Of a stretch of DNA of 64,000 nucleotides, positions 1 to 10,883 are shown piece after piece (position 1 is the first letter of the stretch; each line of letters begins with the position of its first letter). This DNA comes from Marthasterias glacialis (taxonomy: Eukaryota; Echinodermata; Asteroidea; Forcipulatida; Asteriidae). The position numbers were made by a program, and so were the translations under genes. The notes below the pieces were generated by a model. It was not told where the DNA came from, ran no database searches, and worked only from the letters and a program-made list of their open reading frames with translations. The stretch lies in NCBI GenBank assembly GCA_911728455.2, contig OU452233.1:15567214-15631213 (forward strand), read 5' to 3'.

Positions 1-125
1 TAGCTATGGCCGCCGCACGCGCGCACGACGCGACAATAGCTCGTCAGCCGCCGCGCAGTATTTACCAATCAGAATGGAGGATTCACAGTGCGTGTGCGTG
101 GACGCGCGCTTGAGGTGGTAAAACC
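1..125. repeat. Dispersed repeat, copy 1
   Basis: The first ~125 bases resemble 31203-31345 (shared: TATGGCCGCCG, GCGCGACAATAGC, GGATTCACAGTGCGTGTGC). The copies are CpG-rich with alternating GC/CA dinucleotides. No coding potential was seen. Confidence 0.7.
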
Positions 126-1514
126 ACAGACATAAACAGGTTGGCAAACGTTGGTTTGATTGGTTGATGGTAATGTTCATGTTGATCGCTGAGGCATCAC
201 TGCCTTTTCGCGTGCGGTCATCAGCGCTCGATGATAATCATCGCACAACTTATAAACCGGCCTTCAAACTCATTCGCGTCACTTCCTAGTGGTGAGGGCC
301 CGTACTCAGGTTATAAGTGTAATCACAGCATATGAATCCTGAGCTGGCCGACCGTGGATGCATGTCTCCCTGAGCAAGCGCTTAACATGATCTGCTTCTT
401 CTAAGACATATTGAGCAAAGACAATGAGATAGTGTGGATCACTCCCTTAACACTCACAGTGGACCATTGCTTACAGTGCTCGGTAAAAATAAAATGGCGT
501 CGCAATCTTTGTCCTTCAAACTAGTAGAAGTTAGATTTTCGACATATTTGAGGTTGAAATTAGACCCGCATTGAGCAACTTCAGTCATGAGTCTCTGCGA
601 CCGATTATCTGTGTTTTCGTGGCTCAATAGACCGAATGCGCGACCAATTTCTTACGTGTCATCATGTGACTTGTAGCGGGTATTACGTCATCTCGGCTGA
701 TTGCAAACCACCTGCAAATACAAGCTGTGACCGACAGAGTGACATCGACAGTCGGCGTTTGGTAATAATAACACAGTTACAAAGCCCTTTTTTCATTTTG
801 ATTTGGACATTGATTTTAATACATTACTGTTTCACAAACCAGTATGCTGCTACTACAAAAGAGGTTTATTTTGAGTTATGCACTACCGGCGTCGGACGAC
901 AATGTAGCCACCCGCCTGTGGTTTTGTTTGTAATGTAAATCACTGTAAAAAAAAATCCAATAGACAAAGGAATCACACAGTTTTGGAAAGCTTTTTCTTT
1001 TGATGATTTCAGCTTCAAATTTGTGAAATTCTTGTGTTAAAAAGTGTGTGATCGCGGTCGTCCGGCCCAAACGTTCCGTCGTGCAACTGTAGTACTACCA
1101 CATTGTGAACATAACGTTCCTTGCACATTTTCCAAGACTTGCTGAAACTGTCCTTACAGGCTTTATTTAGCCACTTGAAGGTCTCTGGTACTAACTCTAA
1201 AGAAAAGCCTCGACCTAATAAACAAATGCAACAATAATTCATGTATCTGTACCACACTTTCCTATGGATGGAGGACGCCGTGTTTGTTGAGAGAGCGCAG
1301 TTGGTCTATTGGTAAACAAATTGCGTCCACACGGACAACGACTTCAGAAGTCTGTTATTATTCTTGTTGCTGAAATGTTGGGGAATGTTGGTAAAGCCAA
1401 TCGAATACCAAGCTTCGTAACCGATCGTTTGCCTTCAGTAATGTTCAGCCATGAGTTGATGAAGTTGGAAGAATTGTGAAAGTTGTCGGTAATCACTCGC
1501 GAATGAGTATGATC

Positions 1515-2090
1515 ATCTATCAAATGGGTTCAGGTGGAGTCCCTGTGGACTTGGGATAGGCTGAAAGAGTCCGATCCTTGACCCACACCTTCGGCCGCGT
1601 ACAGGGCAAGAAAGTTCTGGGATAGCAGGATGTTTCTGGAGTTGGATTCGTTCTCGCTCTTTCCCTGGGGCCCGTTTGCGCTATTCCTCCCGGCGTCTTA
1701 TTTGTTCGAAGTGCACTCCTCCTTCGCACAGTAACTTCTTCAAGGAAGGTCGCTCAAGAGCAAGAGTCTCCCAGGTGCTGACATTGATGTTACATTTCTT
1801 GAGGCTGGCCTTCATGGTGCCATTGAAGCGTCTCCTCCGTCCTCCTCTTGACCGTGACTCCTCTTTAAGTTGACCAACGAGCACTCCGACATCCTGGGTG
1901 CATGACCGGAACATCGCAGACGGTGGCTGATAACTATGGCTTCGATGCTCATGGTTTTGATACCTCTCAAAAGCCTTCCGATAGCGCCAGTACGTTGTCC
2001 AGGTTTCCGAGCCATAAAGAAGAATTGGGAGGACTACTGCCTTGTAGACGAGGATCTTAGTTTTTGTTCGTCAATGGTGGAAGTATATCT
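1515..2090 (-). pseudogene. Decayed non-LTR retrotransposon (C-terminal end of reverse-transcriptase ORF)
   Basis: Minus-strand fragments in at least two frames match the end of LINE-type ORF2: an E-T-W-T-T-Y-W-R-Y segment, L-R-C-S-G-H-A-P-R-M (usually LRWxGHVxRM), M-K-A-S-L-K-K-C-N-I, W-E-T-L-A-L-E-R-P-S, and a terminal C-G-S-R-I-G-L-F zinc-finger-like motif. The frameshifts show a dead copy. The rest of this upstream region (126-1514 and 2091-2285) shows no supported exon. Confidence 0.8.
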
Positions 2091-2285
2091 GAGAACAAGG
2101 GATAATGTAATTGTTGTGCAGCACCTTGTTGTAGTTACTAGGGTGTGTGTTGTAAGTTTTACAAGTTTTATGAGCGCGATGATAAGAAGTCACAGCCTAT
2201 TGCCACATTGCATTATTATACTTCTTGCTTTTACTTTTCACCGACCCCTCTATCTTTTTCAACGTATTTTTCGCACTATTAATAG

Positions 2286-2467
2286 AATGGTGTGGCGAGT
2301 CGTCTTACAACCTTGAAGTTGGCCAAACAGCCACCATTAATAACCCTGATTACGGCTTGGGTTACATCTGCAGCTGGCAGTTCCACGGACCCCCGTCAGG
2401 CAGACTCCTGGTCAGGTTCACGGACTATGTGGTTCCCCGCGTCGTAATATTCATCACCTCCTTAAAG
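2286..2467 (+). CDS. Receptor exon a: first half of CUB domain 1
   Basis: The exon follows an acceptor after a pyrimidine-rich run (TTAATAG) and ends at AAAG|GTATCA. It encodes W-C-G-E-S-S-Y, an N-P-D-Y-G turn, C-S-W-Q-F and R-L-L-V-R-F-T-D-Y, matching the CUB pattern C..SPxY...C.W.I.xPxG..I...F.dF. It begins with two bases of a split codon and ends in phase 0. The 3' boundary is the least certain because the CUB pattern is weak after the TDY segment. Confidence 0.7.
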
Positions 2468-2796
2468 GTATCATTGGTACATCCTTCATTTCCACCCTCT
2501 AGCTTTAATGACAAAAAAACACTTCGTGAAAGTTTCATCAAATTAAGTGATCTCGTTTCAGTGAGAACGACTAAAGAGTGGTTTACGATTTTCAGGGGTT
2601 TTGTGCATAGTCCATATGCGTGCTTAGTCATATTGCGGTGTTTTGGGGTTTTTTTTGACATGCGGTATTTGTCAACTTTTGAAGCATTTCAAATTAAGTA
2701 TTTTCCTGCTCGTTGGATGACGCTGGTATGAACTTCATTATCAGGTAAACTTTTATAATGAAAGTGATCGTTTTCGGTTAAGGGGTTTTTTTAACG

Positions 2797-2905
2797 CTAG
2801 GTGGCAGCAGACATACCTGTGTATTTTCATTGCTTACGTAGATCTGAACATCGGCATAGTTCCAAGAACAATGGGTTTCCCTGATGAAGTCTGCTGCCAC
2901 CCAGT
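2797..2905. repeat. MITE family M1, copy A (in receptor intron)
   Basis: Inverted ends: CTAGGTGGCAGCAGAC on the left and GTCTGCTGCCACCCAG on the right, enclosing about 75 bp. The same ends recur at 29690-29830, 31662-31805, 34427-34584 and 55786-55928, plus a lone end at 38083-38112. Too short to encode anything. Confidence 0.8.
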
Positions 2906-2940
2906 ATCTCTCGTTAATAATCATGTACTTTGTCTAGCAG

Positions 2941-3148
2941 CTAACGAACGGCTTTGAAGGATATGCGCCCTCTGGCAACGAAGACTTGTACATCTTCAAC
3001 TTTCTCACCGCTAATGCGTCTGTACCTCGTGTGCAAACAGTAGTCGACAGCACTGTTCATGTATTTCTATTGAATTCAGAGTTTGGGAATTACTTCCCAA
3101 ATGAATATTTGAGATTCCACTTGGAAGTCAGTGCTTTTGACGAAACTG
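2941..3148 (+). CDS. Receptor exon b: second half of CUB domain 1
   Basis: Acceptor CTAGCAG and donor CTG|GTAAGT. The reading frame gives G-N-E-D-L-Y-I-F-N, then V-D-S-T-V-H-V-F-L, and ends with Y-L-R-F-H-L-E-V-S-A-F, the usual closing strands of a CUB domain. It enters in phase 0 and leaves in phase 1, fitting the next LDLa exon. Confidence 0.75.
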
Positions 3149-3351
3149 GTAAGTTTACTTTCTCATTTGTGCATTTGTGTAATTGCTTAGCTCAGACAGG
3201 TGGCGTGTCGACTATTAGTCTTACTTTTAATTGATAAGGAATTGTGTGTTGTCAAATTTATTCAATGCTATGCATATGCCGAGTGAAATGGGAAAGCCAA
3301 ATTTCACCTATTGATATATTCTGTGACAATGCACGAATAAAATGTATTCAA

Positions 3352-3766
3352 TATTTGTTTTATGTACCTCACACATATAGATCCTTATCATTTGATTTCC
3401 GGGGGTCACAATAAGCACAAAATAGACACGATAACTCGTCACCACCCAACACTCAAAATTCTGAAAACCCCTGCTAAACAATTTGGACGACTCCATGTAG
3501 ACAACAACCTTGTCCGCCGTGACACAACCTTGCCGTGGTTGGACGAATGGGCGGGAACGATTTTATTTAGGGAAATATGCTGTGATTTAAGAGTCAACAA
3601 TCCACGTATCACCGTCCAAAAATTAATCCATGCAGGACGCGCCAACGTCGCGGCAGTAAATCATGTGAATACATGGCAAACATGGCAAAATAAAGTATGA
3701 CATGTGACGCGTATTCCACCAATCAAATGACAAGGATCTGTATGCGCGGTACATGAAACAAAATAT
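3352..3766. repeat. Fold-back element with ~43-bp inverted ends
   Basis: TTTGTTTTATGTACC...CATTTGAT at 3355-3397 is the near-complement of ATCAAATGACAAGGATC...GGTACATGAAACAAA at 3722-3762. The interior holds no transposase, so this is a non-autonomous (MITE-like) element. Confidence 0.75.
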
Positions 3767-3970
3767 ATACACGTATACATAAATCACCATAATCGGTATT
3801 CTGCCATTTAGGAATGTCTTGCAAAATGAGTTAAGAATAATTTGACATATTGCTACATGCTCCTGGGTCATCCTCGACATCTTAACGTAACCCTGTCTCT
3901 TAATTAAGTCCATCAAGAAGCCCTTTCCTTCTTTCCCCCGACTCTCTCCTTCAAATCTTCCATAATTATT

Positions 3971-4130
3971 TATGGATAGCTCAGTTGGTAGAGCGTCGTT
4001 ACGTTAAACCGGGGTCGCAGGTTCAAATCCCGCTCCAGTCAATTTTTCTTTGTTCACCCAAAACTTGATTTAAAATTTACCCAGTCAGTTTCCCTTGTGG
4101 TTTATTGCTTGATATTTAAAATAAAAAGTC
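3971..4130 (+). repeat. tRNA-derived SINE family S1, copy 1
   Basis: A tRNA-like head has an A box (TAGCTCAGTTGGTAGAG) and a B box (GGTTCAAATCC). An acceptor-like stem (GGATAG...CTCCAGTC) follows, then a tail AATTTTTCTTTGTTCACCC...TTGCTTGATATTTAAAA. The shared tail in other copies shows a SINE, not a functional tRNA. Confidence 0.85.
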
Positions 4131-4189
4131 GCATCACCCTTAAGGTAGATCCCTGTGCTGCCGCTTCCCAGGCTATATCCATAGAACTA

Positions 4190-4465
4190 ACTCTGTGTTT
4201 GTATCATATATTATGGGGTGTGATCCCTGGCTACACGGCATAACCGGTTGAATGGCTTCTGACTGGCACCCCCGAACAAAGATATTGACAAAATAGGGAG
4301 ACCTCCGACATTAGGGCTGGATAGCTCAGTTGGTAGAGGGTTGGTATGTTAAACCGGTGGTCGCAGTTTCAAATCCCACTCCAGTCAATTTTTCTTTGTT
4401 CACACAAAAATTGATTTTAAATTTAGCCAGTAAGTTTCCCTTGTGGTTTATTGCTTGATAATTAT
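4190..4465 (+). repeat. tRNA-derived SINE family S1, copy 2 with 5' extension
   Basis: Same tRNA-like head at 4315-4386 and same tail. The upstream segment (GGTGTGATCCCTGGCTACACGG, GGCTTCTGACTGGCACCC, AAATAGGGAGACC) is shared with 20826-21100 and, inverted, with 52868-53090 and 57335-57515. The mobile unit is therefore larger than the tRNA part. Confidence 0.8.
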
Positions 4466-4478
4466 TTTTTGTTAAATG

Positions 4479-4660
4479 GCCCATTGAAATTATTCTCGAG
4501 GTAACATGGCTACCATAAACTTAATAAAGTTATTAGTAGTATTGTTGTTGTCATTGTAGTTGTCGTTGTCACTGTTGTTGGTGTTGTCGTTTCCGTTGTT
4601 ATTGTCGTTGTCATTGTCGTTGTCATTGTCGTTGGCGTCGTCGTAGTTGTTGTCCTTTGT
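4479..4660 (+). repeat. LINE 3' tail followed by GTT/GTC microsatellite
   Basis: GGCCCATTG...GGTAACATGGCTACCAT...AATAAAG is shared with 45227-45290. It runs into a degenerate (GTTGTC/GTTGTT)n repeat, as is common at LINE ends. The rest of this intron (4661-5148) is AT-rich with no recognisable element. Confidence 0.6.
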
Positions 4661-5148
4661 TACTGTTTGTTGTTTTTATTATAAGTATACATTCTTCAGT
4701 AAATTGTTGCTCTTAAAATGCCGGTCCAATAACTTTCAACAGTCTTCTTTCTTCATTGTTTTTTGGTTGTTTGTTTGTTTGTTTTTTCATCACCTCAGCA
4801 TTGATAACTTCCTCCATCCAGCTATCATCAGCAACTTTCTCCAGAACCACATCTTATATGCACTTAAGAGATACATCTCCTCTTTCCTCACCGTCCATTT
4901 CTCAGACACAAACAGTTCAGTATTCCAGATCAAGCTATTCACATTCTTCAACGCCAAGTAAACTTTACTGTCGACATCTTATCTCTGGTGAATGTATCTT
5001 TAGCAAATACCATGTCCTTTACCTAGCATCTTTAATGTTTCTTCCATTAAATAATGGCTGATCTAAACTCTGTGTGTGAACAAAAAAAATATATAGACTT
5101 GCAAACATTTTGAAACGAAATTCCAATGAGTATTTTTTTTTTACATAG

Positions 5149-5265
5149 TTAGTTGTGGGAGTGATGAGTTTCTATGTGACACCGGCATCCAGTGTGTTTC
5201 CAACAATACGAGGTGTGATGGTCTGCCAGATTGCGATGACCACTCCGATGAACTAGGATGTAATG
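5149..5265 (+). CDS. Receptor exon c: LDLa repeat 1
   Basis: A 117-bp phase 1-1 exon, flanked by a T-rich ACATAG acceptor and ATG|GTAAGT donor. It encodes one LDL-receptor class A module with six cysteines: C-G-S-D-E-F-L-C, then C-V-S-N-N-T-R-C-D-G, and the calcium-cage end D-C-D-D-H-S-D-E-L-G-C. The SDE motif and acidic residues are intact, so calcium-dependent folding is expected. Confidence 0.9.
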
Positions 5266-6556
5266 GTAAGTGATGTCGTCAAATCAAAATGACCCTCAAT
5301 GCAGTCTGTGTGTAACACGAACGTGTCCCGGTTTACTTAATCCTGTTGGTATGTGATGGCGTTTGGAAGCCGGAAGTGCAGTGTGACGAATGTCCATGTA
5401 CATGATATGTATACCATTCGTTTACATTGCTCTTCCGGCTCTAAAACGTCGTCACTAACCAAAAAACTGGTCATTAATGCAGAAGTAGGCATTCTAAACG
5501 ACTGGGAAGGTGTGACGTACTTCCAACTAATAATCCACGCCCGCCAGCGGCGTATCTACTGAAATAGCGCTTAAGGTAAACGCTGAATGTGCGTCCCCCT
5601 GCAAACATCTGGCACCAACTTCTTTACTGTAACATCAGCTCGAAAATACAAGTCATGCTCGTTAATATCTTAATCAACAAATTTTGGCACATGCAAATTT
5701 CTGCAGCTCAGTGGCGGCCTCTTCAAGTGGCGCCCAGGGCATAATATGCCATACCTGCCAACTTCGATGCGCCACTGACGCCCGATTCACAGTTTATCTC
5801 CAATGATTTTCAGAATCCAATGTTAAAGAAAATATACCGAGCTAGTTTTACCTACAAAAGTGTGACACTCCCTTCCCATTTCACTCGAGGCTTTGCAAAG
5901 CCTCCGTGTCTAATTCCACAAAAGCGGGTGTGACTCCATTTTTTCACAAACTATTTACCAGTAAGCAGATTTAGTGTAGCGAAAAATTAATGTTCGCAAG
6001 CACAAATGTACTAATTAATGATAGAAAAATTACGGCAGGTTTACTCAGTTACCTGCTCGCAAATACAAGAATCGCCGGTAACTTAATAGCGTGCTTCGTG
6101 CCTTTTGATTTGCTTACGGAAAGGTTGAAATAGAAACCATGCTAAGAGTGCCCCCCCCCCTCAAGCAGACACAATTCTGAGCAAGGTCGATCAAGACCAT
6201 TGTTAATAGTGACGGACATTTAGTGCATGCGCACTGAAGTTGAAGTGCGTACGACTCTATAGTCATGTCACGTCCATACGACCGTGAGAAAACGGCAAAA
6301 TAAATGTTATCACTTTTCTGATAACTTGTCCCCTCTGCAACTGTGCTTGTAAAACGACTATTGGTAACAAGCGATGCGACCTCGCTAATAATAGTCGAAT
6401 AGACTAGTCCAACCGTCGTTGACTAGCCTGAGTTGGATCAGAATTAGTCGAACTATGGTTAACTATGATCCTTGATCGAACTTGCTCTGTGTTAACAGGC
6501 TTAATGAGTTTGACATCTGTTCCACAAGTGACAAATATTTTCATTTGTATTTGTAG
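5266..6556. other. Receptor intron, no recognised element
   Basis: An AT-rich intron with a short C-run near 6150 and no supportable exon or repeat. The following introns 6674-7126 and 8617-8954 are likewise featureless. Confidence 0.6.
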
Positions 6557-6673
6557 GTTGCGATTTTCATCAGTTTTCATGCGTGACGAACTCCATTGAA
6601 ACATGTCACTCCAGTAAACGGTTATGTGACAGCAATAGACATTGTGACAACTTCCAAGATGAGTATGGTTGCG
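6557..6673 (+). CDS. Receptor exon d: LDLa repeat 2
   Basis: Another 117-bp phase 1-1 exon (acceptor TTTGTAG, donor GCG|GTAAGT). Cysteine pattern C-D-F-H-Q-F-S-C, T-C-H-S-S-K-R-L-C-D, H-C-D-N-F-Q-D-E-Y-G-C. The usual D-x-S-D-E calcium motif reads D-N-F-Q-D-E here, so the serine is replaced but the acidic pair is kept. Same length and phase as exon c, suggesting duplication of one module exon. Confidence 0.9.
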
Positions 6674-7126
6674 GTAAGTGGTTTTTGACGCGCACAGCGG
6701 TAGATGTTTATCTTACTAAAACCATTCTTTCAAAAAGTGGTTTAACTGAAATGTTCATTCAACTCATGATACTTCACCCACTCTACGATGTAGCAAAGTA
6801 TTTGGTTGTGTTGATGGATGGAATTGCACGGGACCAATGATATAGTATTGTTCACAAACGGTACAATGTGCGGGTTGGTTGCAGTACATCGACTTTCCTT
6901 GTCGGTTTTACCACAAGTAGGTGTATTTTACCTACAACTACAAGAACATGTGGTCACGGAGGAGGACAGTAATAAAGGACAAGTAATATTTTTGATCGTT
7001 TATATGCAGTTATGTAAAGGTTATGGTTGGTGATTAACTGTGCAATAGCGAATAACTCTCGAGTTATCTATTACCGTCGGCCCATTTATAATTTAAAATT
7101 GATGGTATAATTTTTCCCATTTACAG

Positions 7127-7513
7127 TCCCATCATGTGAAGACTTTAAAATCAGCCTCACATCCAACACAACTCATCGTGTGTCATCTCCATACGCTCCA
7201 AATGATTACCCGACCAATGTGGTCTGTGCTTGGCTCATCAGCTCACCACCAGGTACCAGACTCGTTGTCAAAGCCGTTCAAATCAACCTCGACTACCATG
7301 CTACTCTAACGGTTGGTGAAGGAGCCCAAGTCGACCCGAGTCGCATCTTATGGAGACGGCAAGGAGGGACCGCCCCCCTTACTACCAGCTCAGTCGGTCA
7401 TGACGTCTGGGTGACTTTAGAGGATGTCTACCCTACATTGCTTATCAACAATGATGGTGACTACAGATCTGTTAAGAATACTCACTTCATAATAGATGTG
7501 TCCGTCTTGACAG
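7127..7513 (+). CDS. Receptor exon e: CUB domain 2
   Basis: A single 387-bp phase 1-1 exon (acceptor TTTACAG, donor ACAG|GTAACA) encodes a whole CUB domain. Visible: P-S-C-E-D-F, S-S-P-Y-A-P-N-D-Y-P, V-C-A-W-L-I-S-S-P-P-G-T-R-L-V-V-K, and the closing T-H-F-I-I-D-V-S. Unlike CUB 1 it is not interrupted by an intron. Confidence 0.85.
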
Positions 7514-8310
7514 GTAACACATTTGTTTATGACAGACACAGTGTCAGTTTTATTGTTGTAACATGGTTAATGTGAATGCGATAGAACGTGCAAGAATGGC
7601 GTATAATCAAACAGTTTTGAGGCCTCGAGATGAAGAAAAACAAATGTTTGACACCCTTGGGAATGAGGTTGTTAGTTGTGCTCTGTGAACATGTAGAATT
7701 ATTGTCTCCCTGAGCAACCTCAACACAGAACAACATTGAGAGCATCAGATTATTTCAGAAATGTACTTGGAGTAGTGTACCGGTACACTAGATGAAACAT
7801 AAGTGCACTGATTGGTTAGGCACTATTGATGTGAAGAGTTACATGCACAAGTCTTTGAGTGTTAAGGCTGGAAACCTTTTCTGTGACAGACAATATTGTT
7901 TCAAATGAGCGGGGTCTGGGAGGCCACATCTTTTTCAATGTTTTTTACTTTTGCTCTTCCCTGGACGGCCTCTTCTTGTATATTTTATTGTCCAAAGAAT
8001 TAAAATAAAATAAAACAAATTAAGCAAATGGTGCACTTTAACGACCAAGGACGCATTGTACTTGCATAGTTTATGACTGTTCAATTTACAGATAAACACA
8101 AGCGACCTACTTTGGGCAACTTGTTAACTTTGTTATTGTTTAGCGTCTTAAACTGATTTTTTTTTATACAGGCAGATAAAGGCTTTAACTGGTAGAATTT
8201 TTTTTATTTCGTTCCCTCAAAAAAAACTATTTTGTTCCCTCAAAATCATATTTCTTGCCCATTTATTTTAAGTCGATGTGCTTTATGGTCGAATAATATT
8301 ACACTTAGGC

Positions 8311-8432
8311 TGTGTACGAATTGGCGGCTACAGCTACGGCTAAGGCTGGATATCCGCCTGTTCATGTGTTGAGGTATACGACGTCCGCAGCAACAGCTCT
8401 AACTGTAGCCGTAGCCGCCAATTCGGATATGG
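8311..8432. repeat. Fold-back repeat with GGCTACGGCTA-type arms
   Basis: Left arm GAATTGGCGGCTACAGCTAC and right arm GTAGCCGTAGCCGCCAATTC are inverted copies around a ~75-bp centre. Related GGCTACGGC/GGCTGTTGC stretches occur at 50225-50330 and 50530-50660. The rest of intron 7514-8496 is AT-rich and unannotated. Confidence 0.75.
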
Positions 8433-8496
8433 CCTTACCAAGAGGTTGGTGTATTGACCGCAAGTATGACTTATTTCACACTGTCTTGTACTATAG

Positions 8497-8616
8497 AAGC
8501 ACATTGTGTTGGCGAGGACCAGGTAACATGCGACGACGGGTACCAGTGCATCAGTGCTTCGGACTTATGTGATGGGGTCATCCATTGTTCAGACTATTCA
8601 GACGAACTGTCATGTG
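8497..8616 (+). CDS. Receptor exon f: LDLa repeat 3
   Basis: A 120-bp phase 1-1 exon (acceptor ACTATAG, donor TGTG|GTATGT). It encodes H-C-V-G-E-D-Q-V-T-C, Q-C-I-S-A-S-D-L-C-D-G, and C-S-D-Y-S-D-E-L-S-C, a complete six-cysteine LDLa module with intact SDE motif. Confidence 0.9.
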
Positions 8617-8954
8617 GTATGTAATAATCCAATTTGAAGACGAGCTGTTTTGTATAGGGAGACATAGGCAAATCTTTTCAGACACAGTGGGCCTTTTTTT
8701 CAGCGAGCAGATTTGCACTGATACAAACGTTCTGAGAACTATTTCCGTACAAAGGTTTACAGTCTAAGAAACTTTGCGACGACGTTTTGTAACAATCGTG
8801 CACAATCGGTTCTTTTCACAGAACACATTAGAGATTTAGTTACATGGATGTTACCACAATTAGGTTCTAGATTAATTTCCAGCCATGCAGATTCAAGCCT
8901 ACTTAATTCTAGAAATAAATCATTGCAAACTGTTTTCGGTCGTCGTAATTATAG

Positions 8955-9077
8955 GTCATTGCGGAGACACATCTTTACCATGTGACGTGTATTCGGCGAG
9001 CTCTCCATGTGTTGACAAGACTGATATGTGCAATGGTAGGGCCGACTGCACAAACTACACAGACGAATCTTTATGCT
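8955..9077 (+). CDS. Receptor exon g: LDLa repeat 4
   Basis: A 123-bp phase 1-1 exon (acceptor ATTATAG, donor GCT|GTAAGT). Module: H-C-G-D-T-S-L-P-C, P-C-V-D-K-T-D-M-C-N-G, D-C-T-N-Y-T-D-E-S-L-C. The serine of SDE is threonine. The first exon codon completes as glycine with the G of the preceding exon. Confidence 0.88.
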
Positions 9078-9619
9078 GTAAGTGCTGATACTATAAGTAA
9101 AGACTGTTTTGCAAATTTTATCGGTTGTGACGTCGCGCCCCTAAGTTGGAAGAGGGTCACGTGGATGGCACTGACGGGACCGTCCCCAAGCGGTCAGGAA
9201 CGTGTCCGTTGGGATGGAAGTATACCGTACTGAGAGTGGTTTGTCACGCCCCGTTCAATTCCCTAAGCAGGGGATCGAGGTTCGAGACAAGGTTAGTGCG
9301 GCATTATTAACCTTGTTCCTAGGGATTGGGGGACTCCTCAAACCACTGTTAACTTGTCAGCAGAGGGCGCCCTAACGTTCAGGACTAGTTTCTCCCTATT
9401 TCAGGGGATCTCACTCAGGGATTCGCAATACAAAGTGGCACCACAAGCCTGACAAAACCTGCACAAAATAATATGCTATAAACATAAACTGCTTTGTTCG
9501 TTGTTTTTGTGCTAAAACGTGACCACCAAATTTGATGAAATGTTCACAGTTCGGTCATCTGAAAATCAGGAAAGGGACTTAGTTTACTCTTCCAAATCAT
9601 TCAATCTTTCTTATTACAG
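9078..9619. other. Receptor intron with short inverted segments
   Basis: A palindrome-like stretch around 9240-9345 (CCTAAGCAGGGGATC... / ...CCTTGTTCCTAGGGATTGGGG). No exon is supported. Confidence 0.4.
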
Positions 9620-9746
9620 TGAATATATGTGGCAGTAAACGCCATATCTATTTAGAGGAGCGCCCGTTTGACGTCACGTCACCTCCAAATGGATTACCGC
9701 CACTTGTTGATTGCTTCTGGATCTTCACAACAAGCCCAGAGCATCG
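9620..9746 (+). CDS. Receptor exon h: start of CUB domain 3
   Basis: Acceptor TTATTACAG, donor CATCG|GTAGG; enters phase 1, leaves phase 2. It encodes N-I-C-G-S-K, then V-T-S-P-P-N-G-L-P-P, and C-F-W-I-F-T-T-S-P-E-H, the N-terminal half of a CUB domain. No second half with matching phase was found downstream, so this domain looks truncated unless an exon was missed. Confidence 0.75.
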
Positions 9747-10507
9747 GTAGGAAAACAAACACTGTAGGGGAAGCATGTTTTCCTTGCAATCTGTCTTTGG
9801 TTTTAAAGCTACAATGGCTGAAAGATAATGTTATGGGGTTATAGGATAAATGTTCTGGGTGAAATAGATTATCTGTTCTTAATATGACCTAGGAATTATA
9901 TACTAAAACCAGTTGCTTTCTTAAAAATGTTGATTCCAATTTTAATCCGATCTTAAGAATTTCTCGAAAATTAGACGCTTGTATTCAAACAAATCTATTC
10001 GACAGTGCAACAAGAGATACTGAAAAATCATCTGAAAAATGTGTAAGTACGTGGGTACTACTTCACTAGTAATAATAATGAGGAAACGAGTTACAGGTCA
10101 CACCAATGCAATAATCTCTTCATGGAAGAAGTGGTGCTGCACTCAGTTGCGCCTGTAATATTTGTTAAAGACACAACTATAAATAAGTGACACATGTGGA
10201 GACCTACATGTGTATTTCAAGATGGTGGTCAACGTTGGATCTTTGTCAACAGAGGGCGGCAAACAATATTACTGGTAATAGAGAGGTTGCATGACCCCGG
10301 GAAAAGTTCGTTTCGCAGCCATGTTGGGTACAGCCATGTACAAACTCAATGGCTGGCGCGTCGTCTGCTGAATGATTTCCAACGCCTGTTTGTGCACGCA
10401 GCATTAGAAAAGGGAACCGGCTGACGTCACGTGAAACTTCTCTTTACATCAATGCATCACTGAATGCATAACTACATATACAAAAAAATACATCTCTTTT
10501 TTTTCTT

Positions 10508-10883
10508 TTTCTTTTTTAAAGTAAACATATCATTACAGTGCCCGGCCTCCTCTTACAATACATTCGTATGGTTTTCTTTTGATATTAATTTTACAGCGCT
10601 TGCTTGCCTTAGTCATAACACCCGTAGAAGGCACGGCAAGTGTAGTAGTAAACTTAAAACATTCGCACAACCCGCCTCGACGTATACAGAACATATAGTC
10701 TGTTTCCCAGACCCAAAAACCTCTGACTATTCTATATCGATTTTAGGGTCAGGGGGATCACTCAAATGTCACGTGACACAAAAGGAGGAATTCCTCCTTT
10801 TCCAAAAATATCCGAAATGCTCCGAACTCGTTATCGTCAACATTCGGACAGTGTCGTTGATGGTCGGACAATTCTTTTGTTGA
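10508..10883 (+). other. Open frame with Ig-like spacing inside a receptor intron
   Basis: After a pyrimidine-rich acceptor-like site (TTTTTTAAAG at 10512-10521) a long frame reads V-N-I-S-L-Q-C-P, then F-V-W-F-S-F, later S-D-Y-S-I-S-I-L and S-L-K-C-H-V-T. A cysteine, a tryptophan about 11 residues later, and a second cysteine in a C-x-V context resemble an immunoglobulin fold. The frame ends in a stop with no obvious donor, and the phase does not join the flanking receptor exons cleanly. It may be a decayed exon or chance. The rest of intron 9747-11451 has no recognisable feature. Confidence 0.25.

Noticed and set aside
636..938. Signal-peptide exon for the receptor in the first 2.3 kb
   Set aside because: No start codon followed by a hydrophobic stretch and a phase-1 donor could be found; the exon probably lies outside the window.
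3971..4040. Functional tRNA genes at 3971, 4315, 20960 and elsewhere
   Set aside because: The A and B boxes are present but the copies share long non-tRNA tails and vary in the stems, so they are SINE heads.
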